A stretch of 64,000 nucleotides of DNA from Dictyobacter formicarum (GCF_016587435.1 NZ_BNJJ01000003.1:310001-374000), one strand, 5' to 3'; positions 1 to 8,061 are shown, counted from the first letter of the stretch. Made by a program: numbers and translations. The notes: generated by a model from the sequence alone, not told the origin.

Positions 1-22
1 ATAGCTAAATCGCGCTGAGTAC

Positions 23-505
23 TTATTGAAAAATCGGTTTTACCCAAAGCGCTTTCAATTGATTAGCTTGAAGAATAGCTCCACACCCCATCGCAAACAG
101 GACAGCCACGTCATCCTTGTGAGAGCTAATGTCTCCGAAGCAAACCCAAGACGTAGTTGGGTCATAAGAAATGTTCCACGATCCTGAACCTTCGAGTCCA
201 ATAATATCTCCACACTCAATTGCTTCATCAAGTAAAATCAATCTATCTGGACGGAATTTAGGAACACGGAGATGGCGCTCATTCCATCTGGCGGAGTCTC
301 CACAGTATCCACTTACTTGATTGGCATACTTGGCATCGCCGTAAACCCAACTAAAGCCCAATTCCACGTGTAGGATCACCACGCTGCAATCACTCTGTTG
401 TCTCGGCACAAAATTCAATGCGTAGTCTTGCCGAACATATACAATCCGTCCAAAAGAAAGTACATGTCCTTCTTCAACAGCAAAAACACTTTTTCTTCCC
501 AACAA
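23..505 (-). CDS. Hypothetical protein, downstream member of a two-gene unit
   Basis: I do not recognise this protein. The frame is open up to 604, but the first 33 codons of that longer version lie inside the 3' end of the upstream membrane-protein gene. A TTG codon at 505-503, preceded by AAAGGG about five bases upstream and starting ten bases after the upstream stop, is a more natural start and gives 160 residues. The product is soluble-looking, with many aromatic residues, no signal peptide and no membrane segment. The tight junction suggests co-transcription and perhaps translational coupling with the gene at 516-782. Base composition is AT-rich, like its neighbours and unlike the GC-rich block after 2221. 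The function is unknown. Confidence 0.5.
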   Translation of the reverse strand: MLGRKSVFAVEEGHVLSFGRIVYVRQDYALNFVPRQQSDCSVVILHVELGFSWVYGDAKYANQVSGYCGDSARWNERHLRVPKFRPDRLILLDEAIECGDIIGLEGSGSWNISYDPTTSWVCFGDISSHKDDVAVLFAMGCGAILQANQLKALWVKPIFQ

Positions 506-515
506 TGCTGCCCTT

Positions 516-782
516 TCAAAAATCTTCTTGTAATGCCTGCTGATAAAGTTTTTCAATTGTGTCTTTGTTTTTTGACCACCATACTTTAGTAGATATATAT
601 GCAAATATTATTGGTCCGAAGAAGATAATAAGGAAAAACACAAAAAATGCAATAGCGAAAGCATAGTCTTTATCTATCATGAGTGCTATGCTACTTATGA
701 GAACACATATACTCACTGCTACCCCGCAGAGGATATTAACCCTTGTAATCTTCCTAAGATCACTAATTGATTGGTTGCCCAT
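516..782 (-). CDS. Small two-helix membrane protein
   Basis: Unrecognised membrane protein of 88 residues. Two hydrophobic stretches are clear: about residues 16-37 (NILCGVAVSICVLISSIALM) and 41-64 (rich in Phe and Ile), followed by a short charged cytoplasmic-type tail with WWSKNKDTIEKLYQQ. The ATG at 782 is preferred over one 36 bases upstream because AAGGGA sits six bases before it. It lies directly upstream of the hypothetical gene at 23-505, with the stop TGA at 518-516 forming part of that gene's ribosome binding site. No catalytic motif is visible. Confidence 0.55.
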   Translation of the reverse strand: MGNQSISDLRKITRVNILCGVAVSICVLISSIALMIDKDYAFAIAFFVFFLIIFFGPIIFAYISTKVWWSKNKDTIEKLYQQALQEDF

Positions 783-1000
783 ATTCGTTCCCTTAATCCT
801 TTTTTTAGATTTTAACACATCTATGGAGGAATTAAAAAATACACGTTTCTCCTACTTTTCCAGAATAAACCCTGCAAAAAGAATACCAGAGGAGGGAATA
901 AACATCATTTTGCGGACTGACTTCCCTGGTCTCTTCTGCCCCATCATTTCTTAAAAAGAGAAGGTACTTTAGAGAGACAACAGTCCACAAAGGAAACGAA

Positions 1001-1552
1001 GTGATACAGTCTATGGGATATGTAACTTGGTTTACTGAAAACCTGATCTTTGATAGACCGCTGGCCCCTCATCATCTCGCTTATCTGCAGGCATATTCTA
1101 GAGTGCCACATGTTCATTGGGATGTTGATATAGTGAAAAATGATCCTGACCCTCTCCGTGAGGCTGTGGGATTACCGATTGGAGAAAATGGTTGTTATTT
1201 TACTGGACGCGGTTTAAAAGACCTCTATGTTGCTCCACCCTGGGTGTATTTGGCAGGTGCTAATGAGGCAACTATCGATCCAGCCTACATCGACTGGATA
1301 TGCCCTGGAGTACCGTATCACCACTGCGCTTGGAGACCTGGCGATGATGGGACAGAACTGCGCATCGCAAGCGATAAACCTTACTGCTGGTACACGTGGC
1401 TCCAGTATCTACTCGATCATTTTCTTGTTCCCTGGGGTTATATCCTCAATGGGAAGATGACCTGGCAAGGAGAAGATGAAAAAGATAGAGGAGCTCTCCT
1501 GGTAGAAAAGAATAGAGCAGTAGCACGTAGAGATGAGCAGCTAAGCAAATAG
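1001..1552 (+). CDS. Conserved hypothetical protein of a phage/plasmid-associated family
   Basis: A 183-residue protein starting at GTG with AAAGGA seven bases upstream. It begins with a short beta-like stretch (GYVTWFTENLIFDRPL) and ends with PWGYILNGKMTWQGED followed by a valine-rich strand. From memory, the LNG-x-WQGED ending and the RPL-x(6)-YLQAY start recur in a family of small proteins of unknown function seen in phages, plasmids and scattered genomes. I cannot name the family or assign an activity. There are no membrane segments. It stands alone between AT-rich intergenic stretches, which fits an acquired gene. Confidence 0.6.
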   Translation: MIQSMGYVTWFTENLIFDRPLAPHHLAYLQAYSRVPHVHWDVDIVKNDPDPLREAVGLPIGENGCYFTGRGLKDLYVAPPWVYLAGANEATIDPAYIDWICPGVPYHHCAWRPGDDGTELRIASDKPYCWYTWLQYLLDHFLVPWGYILNGKMTWQGEDEKDRGALLVEKNRAVARRDEQLSK

Positions 1553-1695
1553 CTACTACGGCCTTCCAGGGGTAGAGGCAACAAGGCTTCTTCCCCCATT
1601 ACGGCTAATTTTCTGAGCTCGTCCGCCATTAATGGAGTTGTACCGTTAATAGGCTACTTTTTCGCCAAGCTGAGGTCACTAAGGATGGTAAAAAG

Positions 1696-2139
1696 ATGTG
1701 GCAAAATATCTGGTTTGATAGGATTTTAACCAAGCAAGAACTACTTATGGCGTTTGGTACCATATTTGGAGTAAAGTCTAATGAGGTTCTTTTTGAAACA
1801 GAATCTAATCTAACCTCGCTTGCGACCGAAGATGATCGGCGTTTGTGGGATGAAAAATCTAGAGGCATTCGTATTTTATGTCTATCATCTCTATGGCCTA
1901 TAAAATCATTCCCTCTCTATTTAGAAATTATTCTGTACGACAAAACACTTCGTCCTTCAAATGACCAGGTAGTGCTTGGAACAATTTGTGAACTCTTAGA
2001 GTGCCACATTGTGATGAGTGATGCCTCTTTGTTGAGAACTTCACGGCTCTTAGTTAAGGGTCAAGCTCAAATTGAACAGGTTACAATTGATTTCGATAGC
2101 TATGAGGATGACGAGATTGTTGACTACGTGATTGAATAA
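1696..2139 (+). CDS. Hypothetical protein
   Basis: Unrecognised 147-residue acidic protein. The ATG follows AAGGA with a rather long ten-base gap. No signal peptide or membrane helix is seen, and the C-terminus is strongly acidic (DFDSYEDDEIVDYVIE). Like the gene at 1001 it is AT-rich and reads toward the mobile block that starts at 2221. It is small, isolated and without close-set neighbours, which is typical of island genes. The function cannot be inferred. Confidence 0.45.
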   Translation: MWQNIWFDRILTKQELLMAFGTIFGVKSNEVLFETESNLTSLATEDDRRLWDEKSRGIRILCLSSLWPIKSFPLYLEIILYDKTLRPSNDQVVLGTICELLECHIVMSDASLLRTSRLLVKGQAQIEQVTIDFDSYEDDEIVDYVIE

Positions 2140-2213
2140 CTATACTAGTAGTTCTAAGTTCTGATAGGTAAAAACGATGCAATAATCCTATTCCGACGCA
2201 CGGTTAGTTTGAA

Positions 2214-2220
2214 AGACGTT
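2214..2220. repeat. Left copy of a 7-bp direct repeat (AGACGTT) flanking the mobile block
   Basis: AGACGTT immediately precedes the inverted end GAGGGC at 2221. The identical heptamer at 4718-4724 immediately follows the opposite inverted end. This is the arrangement expected of a target-site duplication made when the 2221-4717 block was inserted. Confidence 0.7.
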
Positions 2221-2262
2221 GAGGGCGTTTCGTAACTCTAAGCAGAGCTACAAAACGCCCTC
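2221..2262. repeat. 42-bp near-perfect palindrome built from two IS ends
   Basis: The left arm GAGGGCGTTTCGTAACTCT and the complement of the right arm GAGGGCGTTTTGTAGCTCT differ at two positions and surround a four-base centre, AAGC. Each arm resembles the right end of the IS at 4700-4717. It looks like two IS ends brought together head to head, either the scar of an internally deleted IS copy or a minimal non-autonomous element. It lies exactly where the methyltransferase reading frame loses its 5' part. Confidence 0.75.
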
Positions 2263-2871
2263 CAGGTCTTCTCCGAGCATACTAACCGCGTGTGCAGCCT
2301 GATGCCAACGCGGGGCGCGCCCAGCATGTTGATCGCTGGGTTTGTAATGCACCGCATCAAGGATGTCGATCCCTGGCAGGATACGCAGCGCAAGATCGCG
2401 GCCATCACGCCGATCAGTGGGCGCGTCCTCGATACGGCAACCGGCCTGGGCTACACCGCAATCCTGGCCTCGATGGCCGCCGAATCCGTCACCACGATTG
2501 AGCTTGACCCCGGCGCGCAGGAGATGGCGCGGCTCAACCCCTGGTTGCAGGAACTCTTCAACAACCCGAAGATCACCCAGTTGATGGGCGATGCCTACGA
2601 AGTTGTGCCAACCTTTGAAGATGAGAGCTTTGGCCGCATCATCCACGATCCCCCGACCTTTAGCCTGGCTGGCGACCTCTATTCAGGTGTCTTTTACCGC
2701 GAACTCTACCGCATCCTGAAACGCGGCGGACGGCTCTTCCACCACATCGGCGACCCCAACAGCAAGGCCAGCGGCGGTGTCACTCGCGGCGCGCTCCGCC
2801 GTTTGCAGGAGTCCGGCTTCACCCGAGTGGTGCGCAGGCCGGAGGCGTATGGGGTAGTGGCTTATAAGTGA
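2263..2871 (+). pseudogene. 5'-truncated class I SAM-dependent methyltransferase
   Basis: The preserved part encodes a Rossmann methyltransferase core: motif I is LDTATGLGYTA (normally D-x-G-x-G-x), then TIELDP as the acidic ribose-binding strand, then HDPPTF and a GGRLFHHIG strand. Homologues as I know them have an extra N-terminal region before the MPTRGAPSMLIAG stretch, whereas here the open frame begins inside the palindromic IS scar. A GTG at 2290 could start a 193-residue product, but no convincing ribosome binding site precedes it. I read it as a cargo fragment rather than a working enzyme. The substrate is unknown. Confidence 0.6.
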
Positions 2872-2902
2872 CATCCTATGGTGTCTCATCTCCAGATTTG
2901 CA

Positions 2903-3064
2903 ATGAGTAGCAGCCCCGTCAGCTATGTTGCGCCCATGCGTGAGTGTAGCGTTTTGATTGGCACCTTCATGGGCGCGCGTTTCCTGGCGGAGAAACATAG
3001 CTGGCGCAGGTTGGGGAGCGCGTGCGTGATTCTGGCGGGAATTATCCTGCTGGCCATAGGTTAA
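2903..3064 (+). pseudogene. C-terminal remnant of an EamA-family (DMT) transporter
   Basis: Only 53 codons remain. They contain PVSYVAPMRE and a final hydrophobic helix ending ILAGIILLAIG, which is the characteristic last-helix region of EamA/RhaT-type drug/metabolite transporters. The nine or so preceding transmembrane helices are missing. It follows the methyltransferase fragment within 35 bases, so the two appear to be pieces of different genes joined during movement of the block. No ribosome binding site is evident, and it is unlikely to be functional. Confidence 0.6.
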
Positions 3065-3083
3065 GAATAGATTTCCTGGCTAC

Positions 3084-3515
3084 CTACTGGTTTGCTTGCT
3101 CCAGAAAGCGCTCTACAATCAGCCTTATAGTGGGAATCAAATCCAGGTCAAGCACTCTTTCGAGCGGCGTAAAAACCATAGCCTGCCCTTCACCCAGGAC
3201 AATATCTTCCTGGCGGGCCTGGGTCTGGACAGAGTAGACATGCCATCGACGATAAACTCCTGGCAGTGGGCTAGCAGGAAGGATGCTCTCCCAGAACAAC
3301 TTGAGGTTGCCATTCACCTTGAGGCCTGTCTCCTCTTCCAGCTCCCTGCAGGCTGCTTCTTCCGGGGTTTCGCCCGGCTCAATCCCGCCTCCCGGCAGGC
3401 CCCATTTGTACGGCCACGCATATGCAGCGCCATCGCGGTGCTGCATCAACAGATGGTCCTGCTGATCTATTACAAGCACCACGGCAATATGGCAATCCCG
3501 AATCTTTTGCTCCAT
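3084..3515 (-). CDS. NUDIX hydrolase
   Basis: A 143-residue protein that hydrolyses a nucleoside-diphosphate-linked compound; the substrate cannot be told from sequence. The Nudix box GX5EX7REUXEEXGU is complete at about residues 42-64 ([20 protein letters not shown] followed by ETGL), with its metal-binding glutamates. The length is normal for MutT-like members. It lies on the minus strand between the transporter remnant and the IS and is the only intact cargo gene of the block. The start ATG has only a weak AGAG upstream. Confidence 0.85.
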   Translation of the reverse strand: MEQKIRDCHIAVVLVIDQQDHLLMQHRDGAAYAWPYKWGLPGGGIEPGETPEEAACRELEEETGLKVNGNLKLFWESILPASPLPGVYRRWHVYSVQTQARQEDIVLGEGQAMVFTPLERVLDLDLIPTIRLIVERFLEQANQ

Positions 3516-3546
3516 TTTATATGCTCTTTCTGTCTCTATTTTAGAT

Positions 3547-4717
3547 GAGGGTGCTTCCTAACTTGACCGAGTAGGATAAGCTCATCCGAAACGAGGCTTG
3601 CTCCCGTCTCCAGGAGATCAGCTTATGATACCTACGATCATCAACCAAGCGGCACCTGTGGCCCCACCAGTATATCATAGAGCGCAAGCTCGGTTGGGTC
3701 CAGCCTTGCATATTGATGCCCTCACCCTCGTCAACACATTGCATCTGCTGGCTTTGTGCCGCTTGGCTGTGCGTCTGGCGTATCGTCGGTGCCCTCCTCC
3801 GTTGCCTGCAGGTCCAGGAGGGGCACCTCGAACGTACAGCGAAGCATTCTTGCTGCTCATTGCGCTCCTGCGGACGCTGTGGCGACTCTCCTACCAAGAT
3901 ATGCGCGACTGGCTCCGCTCGTGGCCCGCCTTAGCCCTGGCGTGTGGCTTGCCACTGGGCAAAGATGGACATCCCCACATTCCCTGCCCTTCGCAGCAAT
4001 GCAAGCGCGGGAAACAAGCAGGAGCCCCACTGCCGGAAGCTCTCTTCATCCTCAGCGTCTTGACCGCCATCCGTAGTCGGCTGATTGGTGCCCGCGATCT
4101 GATTATCGACAGTGCTCCTATCCTTGCTTGACACCGGGCCGATCCTGATGCCGCCTTCGGTCACGCGCCTGCTCAACATCCCCGTCCGCTCTTACGCGGC
4201 TATCGGGTCCATACGTTGATCTGTCGCGGCTCCGGTTTGCCGCTCTTCTTTCTGCTCTCTCCCGCCAACGCCCATGATACTCCCTTCGCGCGTCCTCTGC
4301 TGGTATGGGCCGTGCGTCTCTATCAGATCCGCCCGCGCTTTATTCGTTTGGATGCTGCCTATTGGGGATTGCGTCTCATCACCTGGATTCATGTGACTCT
4401 GGGCGCTGTCGCGGTCATCCCCTGGAATCCCAAGAGGCAGAAGAACTTCTTCTGTTTGTCTCCTACCTGGACCAGGGAGGAATTGGGCAAACGCAGTGGC
4501 ATTGAACGCTTTTTTGGTCGGGTCTTTCTGTTTTTTCACCTCCAACGCCCTCCTCTCTCTGGCTGGTCCACCATGGTTCGGCAGGTCTCCTTGACCTACA
4601 CGGCCACCATCATCGTCGCTCTCGCTGCCCAGCAGGCTGGCCGCCCCGATCTCATCCGCTCTCCCAAACGCGTTTTAGCTCATACATGGAAGGGTTTCTG
4701 AGTTACGAAATGCCCTC
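3547..4717 (+). mobile_element. Insertion sequence with DDE transposase
   Basis: About 1.17 kb. The right end is GAGGGCATTTCGTAACTC read inward. The left end, GAGGGTGCTTCCTAACTT, matches it at about 13 of 17 positions. It contains one transposase frame (3625-4701) disrupted by a single stop codon. The transposase has the D...D...E layout of the IS4/IS5 supergroup. I cannot place it in a named IS family. The heptamer duplication pairs its right end with the more distant left end at 2221. Confidence 0.7.
3625..4701 (+). pseudogene. IS4/IS5-type transposase interrupted by one in-frame TGA
   Basis: Both halves are in the same frame, separated only by TGA at 4129-4131 within DSAPILA-stop-HRADPDAAFGH. 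Catalytic candidates are the Asp of DSAPILA, the Asp of RLDAAYWG and the Glu of SGIERFFGRVF, a standard DDE triad. A start at ATG 3625 is supported by AGGAG eight bases upstream; an in-frame TTG lies 27 bases earlier. The residue at the stop position would fit Trp (TGG to TGA), so one point mutation explains the loss. The rest of the frame shows no decay, implying a recent event. Confidence 0.75.
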
Positions 4718-4724
4718 AGACGTT
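4718..4724. repeat. Right copy of the 7-bp direct repeat (AGACGTT)
   Basis: Identical to 2214-2220 and directly abutting the right inverted end of the IS. The IS taken alone (left end at 3547, preceded by TTTAGAT) has no such match, so the duplication belongs to the larger block. Confidence 0.7.
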
Positions 4725-5212
4725 GTTAAAAATAGGCGCCTCCAACATGCGGTTTGGACAAAAAATGCTAAAAAAGGCTCTTTTACTGGTTCCTTGCTGC
4801 ATCCAGTAAAAGAGATTTCTTTGGCTTCTGAGGCTGATTTATATTTAGAGTTTGTAAAGAATGGGGCAGAGAGGACCCGAACCATCCACAGGCCCATTTT
4901 CTCATGGCTTGCCATCCACCTCGATGGGCCTTTCAAGCTGATTGACCTATTAATTTTGTCTAAATGAATCGAAACTTCATAACGTGTGCTGAGCTGGTCG
5001 TTCTGGTGCCTCTCACCTATGAAACACAAATAGGTAGCCATTAAATCTGTCTCGTGTTTTTCTTCTGCTATCCTATATGCTTGCATATAATGAAAAAGAG
5101 TCGTGTCATGTTGCAATGCATCCGAACAAACACTACCTAACAAGCCATGTGCCCGAATAGCAAGATTTTTTGCATGTGTGGTATGGATAGCTGGATAGAA
5201 TGAGTACGCCAT
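4725..5212 (-). pseudogene. Unidentified reading frame truncated by the mobile block
   Basis: A minus-strand frame beginning at ATG 5212 runs into the mobile block, where it would pick up a foreign ending and stop at 4703. Rejoining the sequence across the block (4725 to 2220) lets the frame continue for about 17 more codons before a stop, so the block may have inserted into its 3' part. The first half (IRAHGLLGSVCSDALQHD...) is helix-rich and vaguely reminiscent of repeat regions of large regulators. I cannot identify it, and it may not be a gene. Confidence 0.3.
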
Positions 5213-5246
5213 TTTTTCTAGGCCGGGGTAGTAGCTTGTTTACGGT

Positions 5247-5450
5247 TCATGCAACTTCACGAGGTCGTGAAGCAAACCAATTCTCCCAGGCCAAGTTAAT
5301 GATAATTTCTGCACTTTCAAGTCTATCAGCTATTCCAGCATCAAATGTTGGGGTGATTAAAACGCTGCTATTGTTTGGTAGGGAAGATAGGCCTTCGCTA
5401 TCTTGCTTCTCTTGACCCTTATAAGCATATATCACACAAGTAAAAATCAT
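5247..5450 (-). CDS. Small hypothetical protein coupled to upstream membrane protein
   Basis: A 67-residue frame starting at ATG 5450. Its start overlaps the stop of the upstream gene as ATGA (5450-5447), the usual sign of translational coupling. It begins MIFTCVIYAYKGQEK, which could be a short hydrophobic strand, and has no recognised domain. The same frame is open 39 bases further upstream, but the coupled ATG is the more natural start. Function unknown. Confidence 0.4.
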   Translation of the reverse strand: MIFTCVIYAYKGQEKQDSEGLSSLPNNSSVLITPTFDAGIADRLESAEIIINLAWENWFASRPREVA

Positions 5451-5698
5451 TGGTCCATGAGCCATTTTCGACGGGCACTTATTTGCCAAATATACATTCC
5501 AAGCACAAAGAGAATCCCGCTAAGTGCCATAAGAACGAAATAGGTCTTCACAACAAAAACGAACGCGGGAAAGAGATTTGAATGCTCATTTAGTGGAAAA
5601 ATGACCCACGCTGTGAAAAAAACAAGGGCTCCTATACCCATTAAGCTATAACCAAGTTTGTTGGGCCTTTTGAGTGCTTCGCGCCACGGAATAAGCAT
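5447..5698 (-). CDS. Small two-helix membrane protein
   Basis: An 83-residue protein with two predicted membrane helices, about residues 15-34 (LGYSLMGIGALVFFTAWVIF) and 46-70 (FVFVVKTYFVLMALSGILFV and following), and a basic C-terminal tail (ARRKWLMDQ). AGGAG lies eight bases before the ATG at 5698. It overlaps the downstream small gene by four bases. It resembles the protein at 516-782 in size and layout but not in sequence. No function can be assigned. Confidence 0.5.
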   Translation of the reverse strand: MLIPWREALKRPNKLGYSLMGIGALVFFTAWVIFPLNEHSNLFPAFVFVVKTYFVLMALSGILFVLGMYIWQISARRKWLMDQ

Positions 5699-5760
5699 AA
5701 AGCGTGCTCCTAGTAGGGGTTTAAAGCAATTATAGCACGAATTTTACGTATTTGAAGGTG

Positions 5761-6577
5761 ATGCCTATGGGAAAAGTGATAGCTATCAAAGCAGAGAGAA
5801 GGCGCTGGGAGCTGCCACCAATTGAGCAGCAAGCGGATATGGCGAAAGAAATGGGCATTGATACGCTCTTGTATTGTCGCAATCCCTGGGCAGTACGTCA
5901 CCGCTTCTTGAATCACGAGACGGGTGAAGAAGTCCGGGCGCGTTGCAACCGCTGGGACTGCCTTCACTGTGGTCCTCGGAAAGTAGATCTGTGGCGACAG
6001 TTGGTCAAGGCTGCTGAACCAGTGTTATTCCTGACGCTGACGAAAGCAGGGCGCTGACAACCTTCATGCAAGCCTTGAGTCGTGGGTCAAAAGGTCGAGG
6101 TCGAGGCCGTATTGGCGCTCGTCCGGCGTATCCAGTGGAGTGTTTTGCAGTACGGGAGCGACATGCGAACTTTGCGGAAAATGGCTTTCACTGGCACCTG
6201 TTGATCAAGGGCGTGGATAGCATCCCCTATAAAGAGGTGATCCAGCCGCTGTGGCGCTCGGCACGGCACGGGATAGCGGAGATTGGACACATTGAGCGTT
6301 TCCGTAATCCTCGCGCCATTGGCTATGTCACGAAGTACCTGACGAAGGCTCTTACAACGAGCGAGAAAGGGACACGACAGGTCAAGCGTGAACGCAAGGT
6401 GTTGATGCAGGATGAAGAGGGCCATAGTGAGTACATCACTGAGACGGTTGTGGAGCAGGCGACTGTAAAACCAAACAGGAAGCTATCTAAAAAAAGAACG
6501 AGGTGTTACGGGAGTTAGAGAAGTGGACTGTAGTCACCGCTGCTAGAAAGAAACTGGGTGACTATTTGGAGGACTGA
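5761..6577 (+). pseudogene. Frameshifted rolling-circle-type replication protein
   Basis: The N-terminal piece (to about 6045) contains a zinc-finger-like CNRWDCLHCGPRKVDLW followed by LFLTLTKAG. The next piece, in another frame, resumes at ALTTFMQALSRGSKG and includes NGFHWHLLIKG (the H-x-H metal site typical of HUH endonucleases) and IGYVTKYLTKAL, with the Tyr expected of such Rep proteins. A short deletion near 6050 breaks the frame. A second shift in the A-run near 6488-6494 is needed to read into EVLRELEKWTVVTAARKKLGDYLED and the stop at 6577. This is the relic of a plasmid or phage-like element, close to the 3' end of tRNA-Asp. Confidence 0.7.
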
Positions 6578-6784
6578 TTGGAGAACGCTCATAGAATCCA
6601 GCTCCATATTAGTACCTATGTGAATTACAAGAAGCTTATCAGATATATCGTTGATGATCTTGGTAATGTCTGGTTAGACAAGCTCGCAGCCCGATTTACC
6701 AATGAAAAGAGAAATCAACATCCCAATAGCAGCCACTGGATTGGAAGAGAAAGGAAAGAAGGGAAACTACCCGGGAAGCAATAA
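6578..6784 (+). CDS. Small unidentified reading frame following the Rep relic
   Basis: Begins at TTG directly after the Rep stop, with GGAGG five bases upstream, and encodes 68 residues including KKLIRYIVDDLGNVWLDKLAARF. It has no recognisable domain. Its position and ribosome binding site suggest it was once translated together with the replication gene. It ends just before tRNA-Asp. It may be a remnant itself. Confidence 0.3.
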   Translation: MENAHRIQLHISTYVNYKKLIRYIVDDLGNVWLDKLAARFTNEKRNQHPNSSHWIGRERKEGKLPGKQ

Positions 6785-6802
6785 CAATCCCGGGTGCGAC
6801 AG

Positions 6803-6876
6803 CGGAACCGACGGGATTCGAACCCGCGATCTTCTGCGTGACAGGCAGACATGTTAGGCCACTACACCACGGCTCC
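6803..6876 (-). tRNA. tRNA-Asp (anticodon GTC)
   Basis: A 74-base cloverleaf. The acceptor stem pairs GGAGCCG (5' end at 6876) with CGGTTCC, with one G-T pair. The anticodon stem-loop is CTGCCTGTCACGCAG with GTC at the centre, and the T-arm contains GGTTCGAATCC. CCA is not encoded. The 3' end faces the accessory island at 1-6800, the usual side for integration of mobile elements. Confidence 0.95.
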
Positions 6877-6923
6877 AGAGGTGCTTGCGTGTTGGTGCTC
6901 TTCACACCGTCTCGCGTGAATAG

Positions 6924-6952
6924 ATAATACCAGACTTGCCTCTCAATGTCAA
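6924..6952 (-). promoter_or_regulatory. Consensus sigma-70-type promoter of tRNA-Asp
   Basis: On the minus strand TTGACA (6952-6947) and TATTAT (6929-6924) are separated by exactly 17 bases. The expected start is near 6917, giving a leader of about 40 bases before the tRNA 5' end. Confidence 0.75.
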
Positions 6953-7194
6953 ATGTTTTTACCCCGAATTTTGTAGCAATCTGCGTTTTTCTAATTTTCA
7001 GGGCTATCTTGAAAGAGAGCTTGAAGCGCTTGCTTGTTCTTTTTCGCGCACGGAGTTTGTTAGAAACAAGGTATAATAACAACAGAAGTTCATTCAAGAT
7101 AGAACGCTGTATAGTATTTGGAGGAATTGTGACAAACACACTGTCCAGGCCTGATCCCGAGTCGGCCGGCCCACGACAGAAAGGAGGGTTGCCG

Positions 7195-8061
7195 ATGACT
7201 ATTTCATGTCGTATCTGTCAGGCAACGTACGCTCCGTCGCAGGAACATCATTATCTTTTGCAGGCTCCTCCAATGGCATTGGAGTCGGCGTTCATGAGTA
7301 TGTGTCACTTTTGCTTCCGTTGTCGTCGACCGGCCTGTCCCCAGTGCTGGGATAATGTCCATGGGGTCTGCGGTGAGTGTTGCGTAGAGGCCAATCTGCC
7401 TTTTCGGGCCCAGGCGGCTCCATTGCAGGGGGTGCTCTTTGCGACAACGCGGCAGGCTCAATTGCGCCGCAAGCACGCTACACCAGTGCGCCTGGTGTGT
7501 GTAAAACCCGGCCGCTTCCAGGGGATCGCTTCGGTTGATACGGCTGAAACGTTGCCACTCCAGAGAGCCATCAAAGCACAGCTTATTCCTCCAACCACCC
7601 ACACGACAACCAACAGAGAAAAGACACAGGAGGAAGAAGAGGCCTGGCAAATCGAACGTCTCCCCATGAGAGCTCCTCAGGCCAGATTTCCGACTATACC
7701 CCCATCTCACCATCAGGCTGCCCGGCTACAAAAGGACGCTACTGTCCGTAACTATAAGAAAAAACTCGCCATTGATGAAATTGCGACACGTCCCCCACGC
7801 CACAGAACGACGATAGCATTGGGTAGGCCAGAGGAGCAGTCACCGCACAAAGCCAGTGATTATACAGACAAGAAAACGGGCTTCTCGCTGGAATCCCTCA
7901 TCACTATCGTCCTCTTTATCTTACTTCTGGCTATTCTCGTGCTGATCGTGACATCCCTTTTCTCCAGTACAGCCAATACTACAATCGAACATTTTCTACA
8001 TGTCAATATTAGAGCTGAACTGGCATACCTCTGGCAACTGATCAGGCAGATTCATCCATGA
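7195..8061 (+). CDS. Cysteine-rich zinc-ribbon-like protein with C-terminal membrane anchor
   Basis: A 288-residue protein of unknown function. The N-terminal 65 residues contain several Cys pairs (CRIC; CHFCFRCRRPACPQC; CGECC), which look like one or two zinc-binding ribbons. A long polar, low-complexity middle follows. A strong hydrophobic helix (LITIVLFILLLAILVLIVTSL) lies about 45 residues from the C-terminus, so the protein is probably membrane-anchored with its zinc domain in the cytoplasm. ATG 7195 has a strong AAGGAGGG seven bases upstream; a GTG at 7129 with GGAGG is an in-frame alternative. It reads toward the NYN nuclease gene but is separated from it by 260 bases. Confidence 0.6.
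   Translation: MTISCRICQATYAPSQEHHYLLQAPPMALESAFMSMCHFCFRCRRPACPQCWDNVHGVCGECCVEANLPFRAQAAPLQGVLFATTRQAQLRRKHATPVRLVCVKPGRFQGIASVDTAETLPLQRAIKAQLIPPTTHTTTNREKTQEEEEAWQIERLPMRAPQARFPTIPPSHHQAARLQKDATVRNYKKKLAIDEIATRPPRHRTTIALGRPEEQSPHKASDYTDKKTGFSLESLITIVLFILLLAILVLIVTSLFSSTANTTIEHFLHVNIRAELAYLWQLIRQIHP

Larger units (their letters stand above)
2221..4717. mobile_element. Composite transposed block with IS ends and cargo
   Basis: The left boundary reads GAGGGCGTTTCGTAACTC. The right boundary, read inward on the other strand, is GAGGGCATTTCGTAACTC, so 17 of 18 bases match. Heptamers AGACGTT flank both sides. Inside are a 5'-truncated methyltransferase, an EamA transporter tail, a complete NUDIX gene and an IS transposase. 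The block is visibly more GC-rich than the genes on either side. The boundaries are seen directly. That it moved as one unit by IS-end-mediated transposition is inference. Confidence 0.65.

Noticed and set aside
2221..2262. Palindrome interpreted simply as a terminator for the gene at 1696
   Set aside because: There is no T-run, and its arms match the IS end at 4717 and lie against the target duplication, which explains it better.
4126..4134. TGA in the transposase as selenocysteine or an alternative code
   Set aside because: No SECIS-like hairpin was seen, and other genes in the window end normally with TGA (for example at 2869 and 6575).
4860..4935. Sequence resembling a tRNA T-arm near 4870
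   Set aside because: No cloverleaf can be drawn: the T-loop lacks TTCRA and no acceptor or anticodon stem pairs.
1..6800. Search for a copy of the tRNA-Asp 3' end as an att site in the island
   Set aside because: No convincing repeat of GGTTCGAATCCC or the flanking acceptor sequence was found by eye in this interval.
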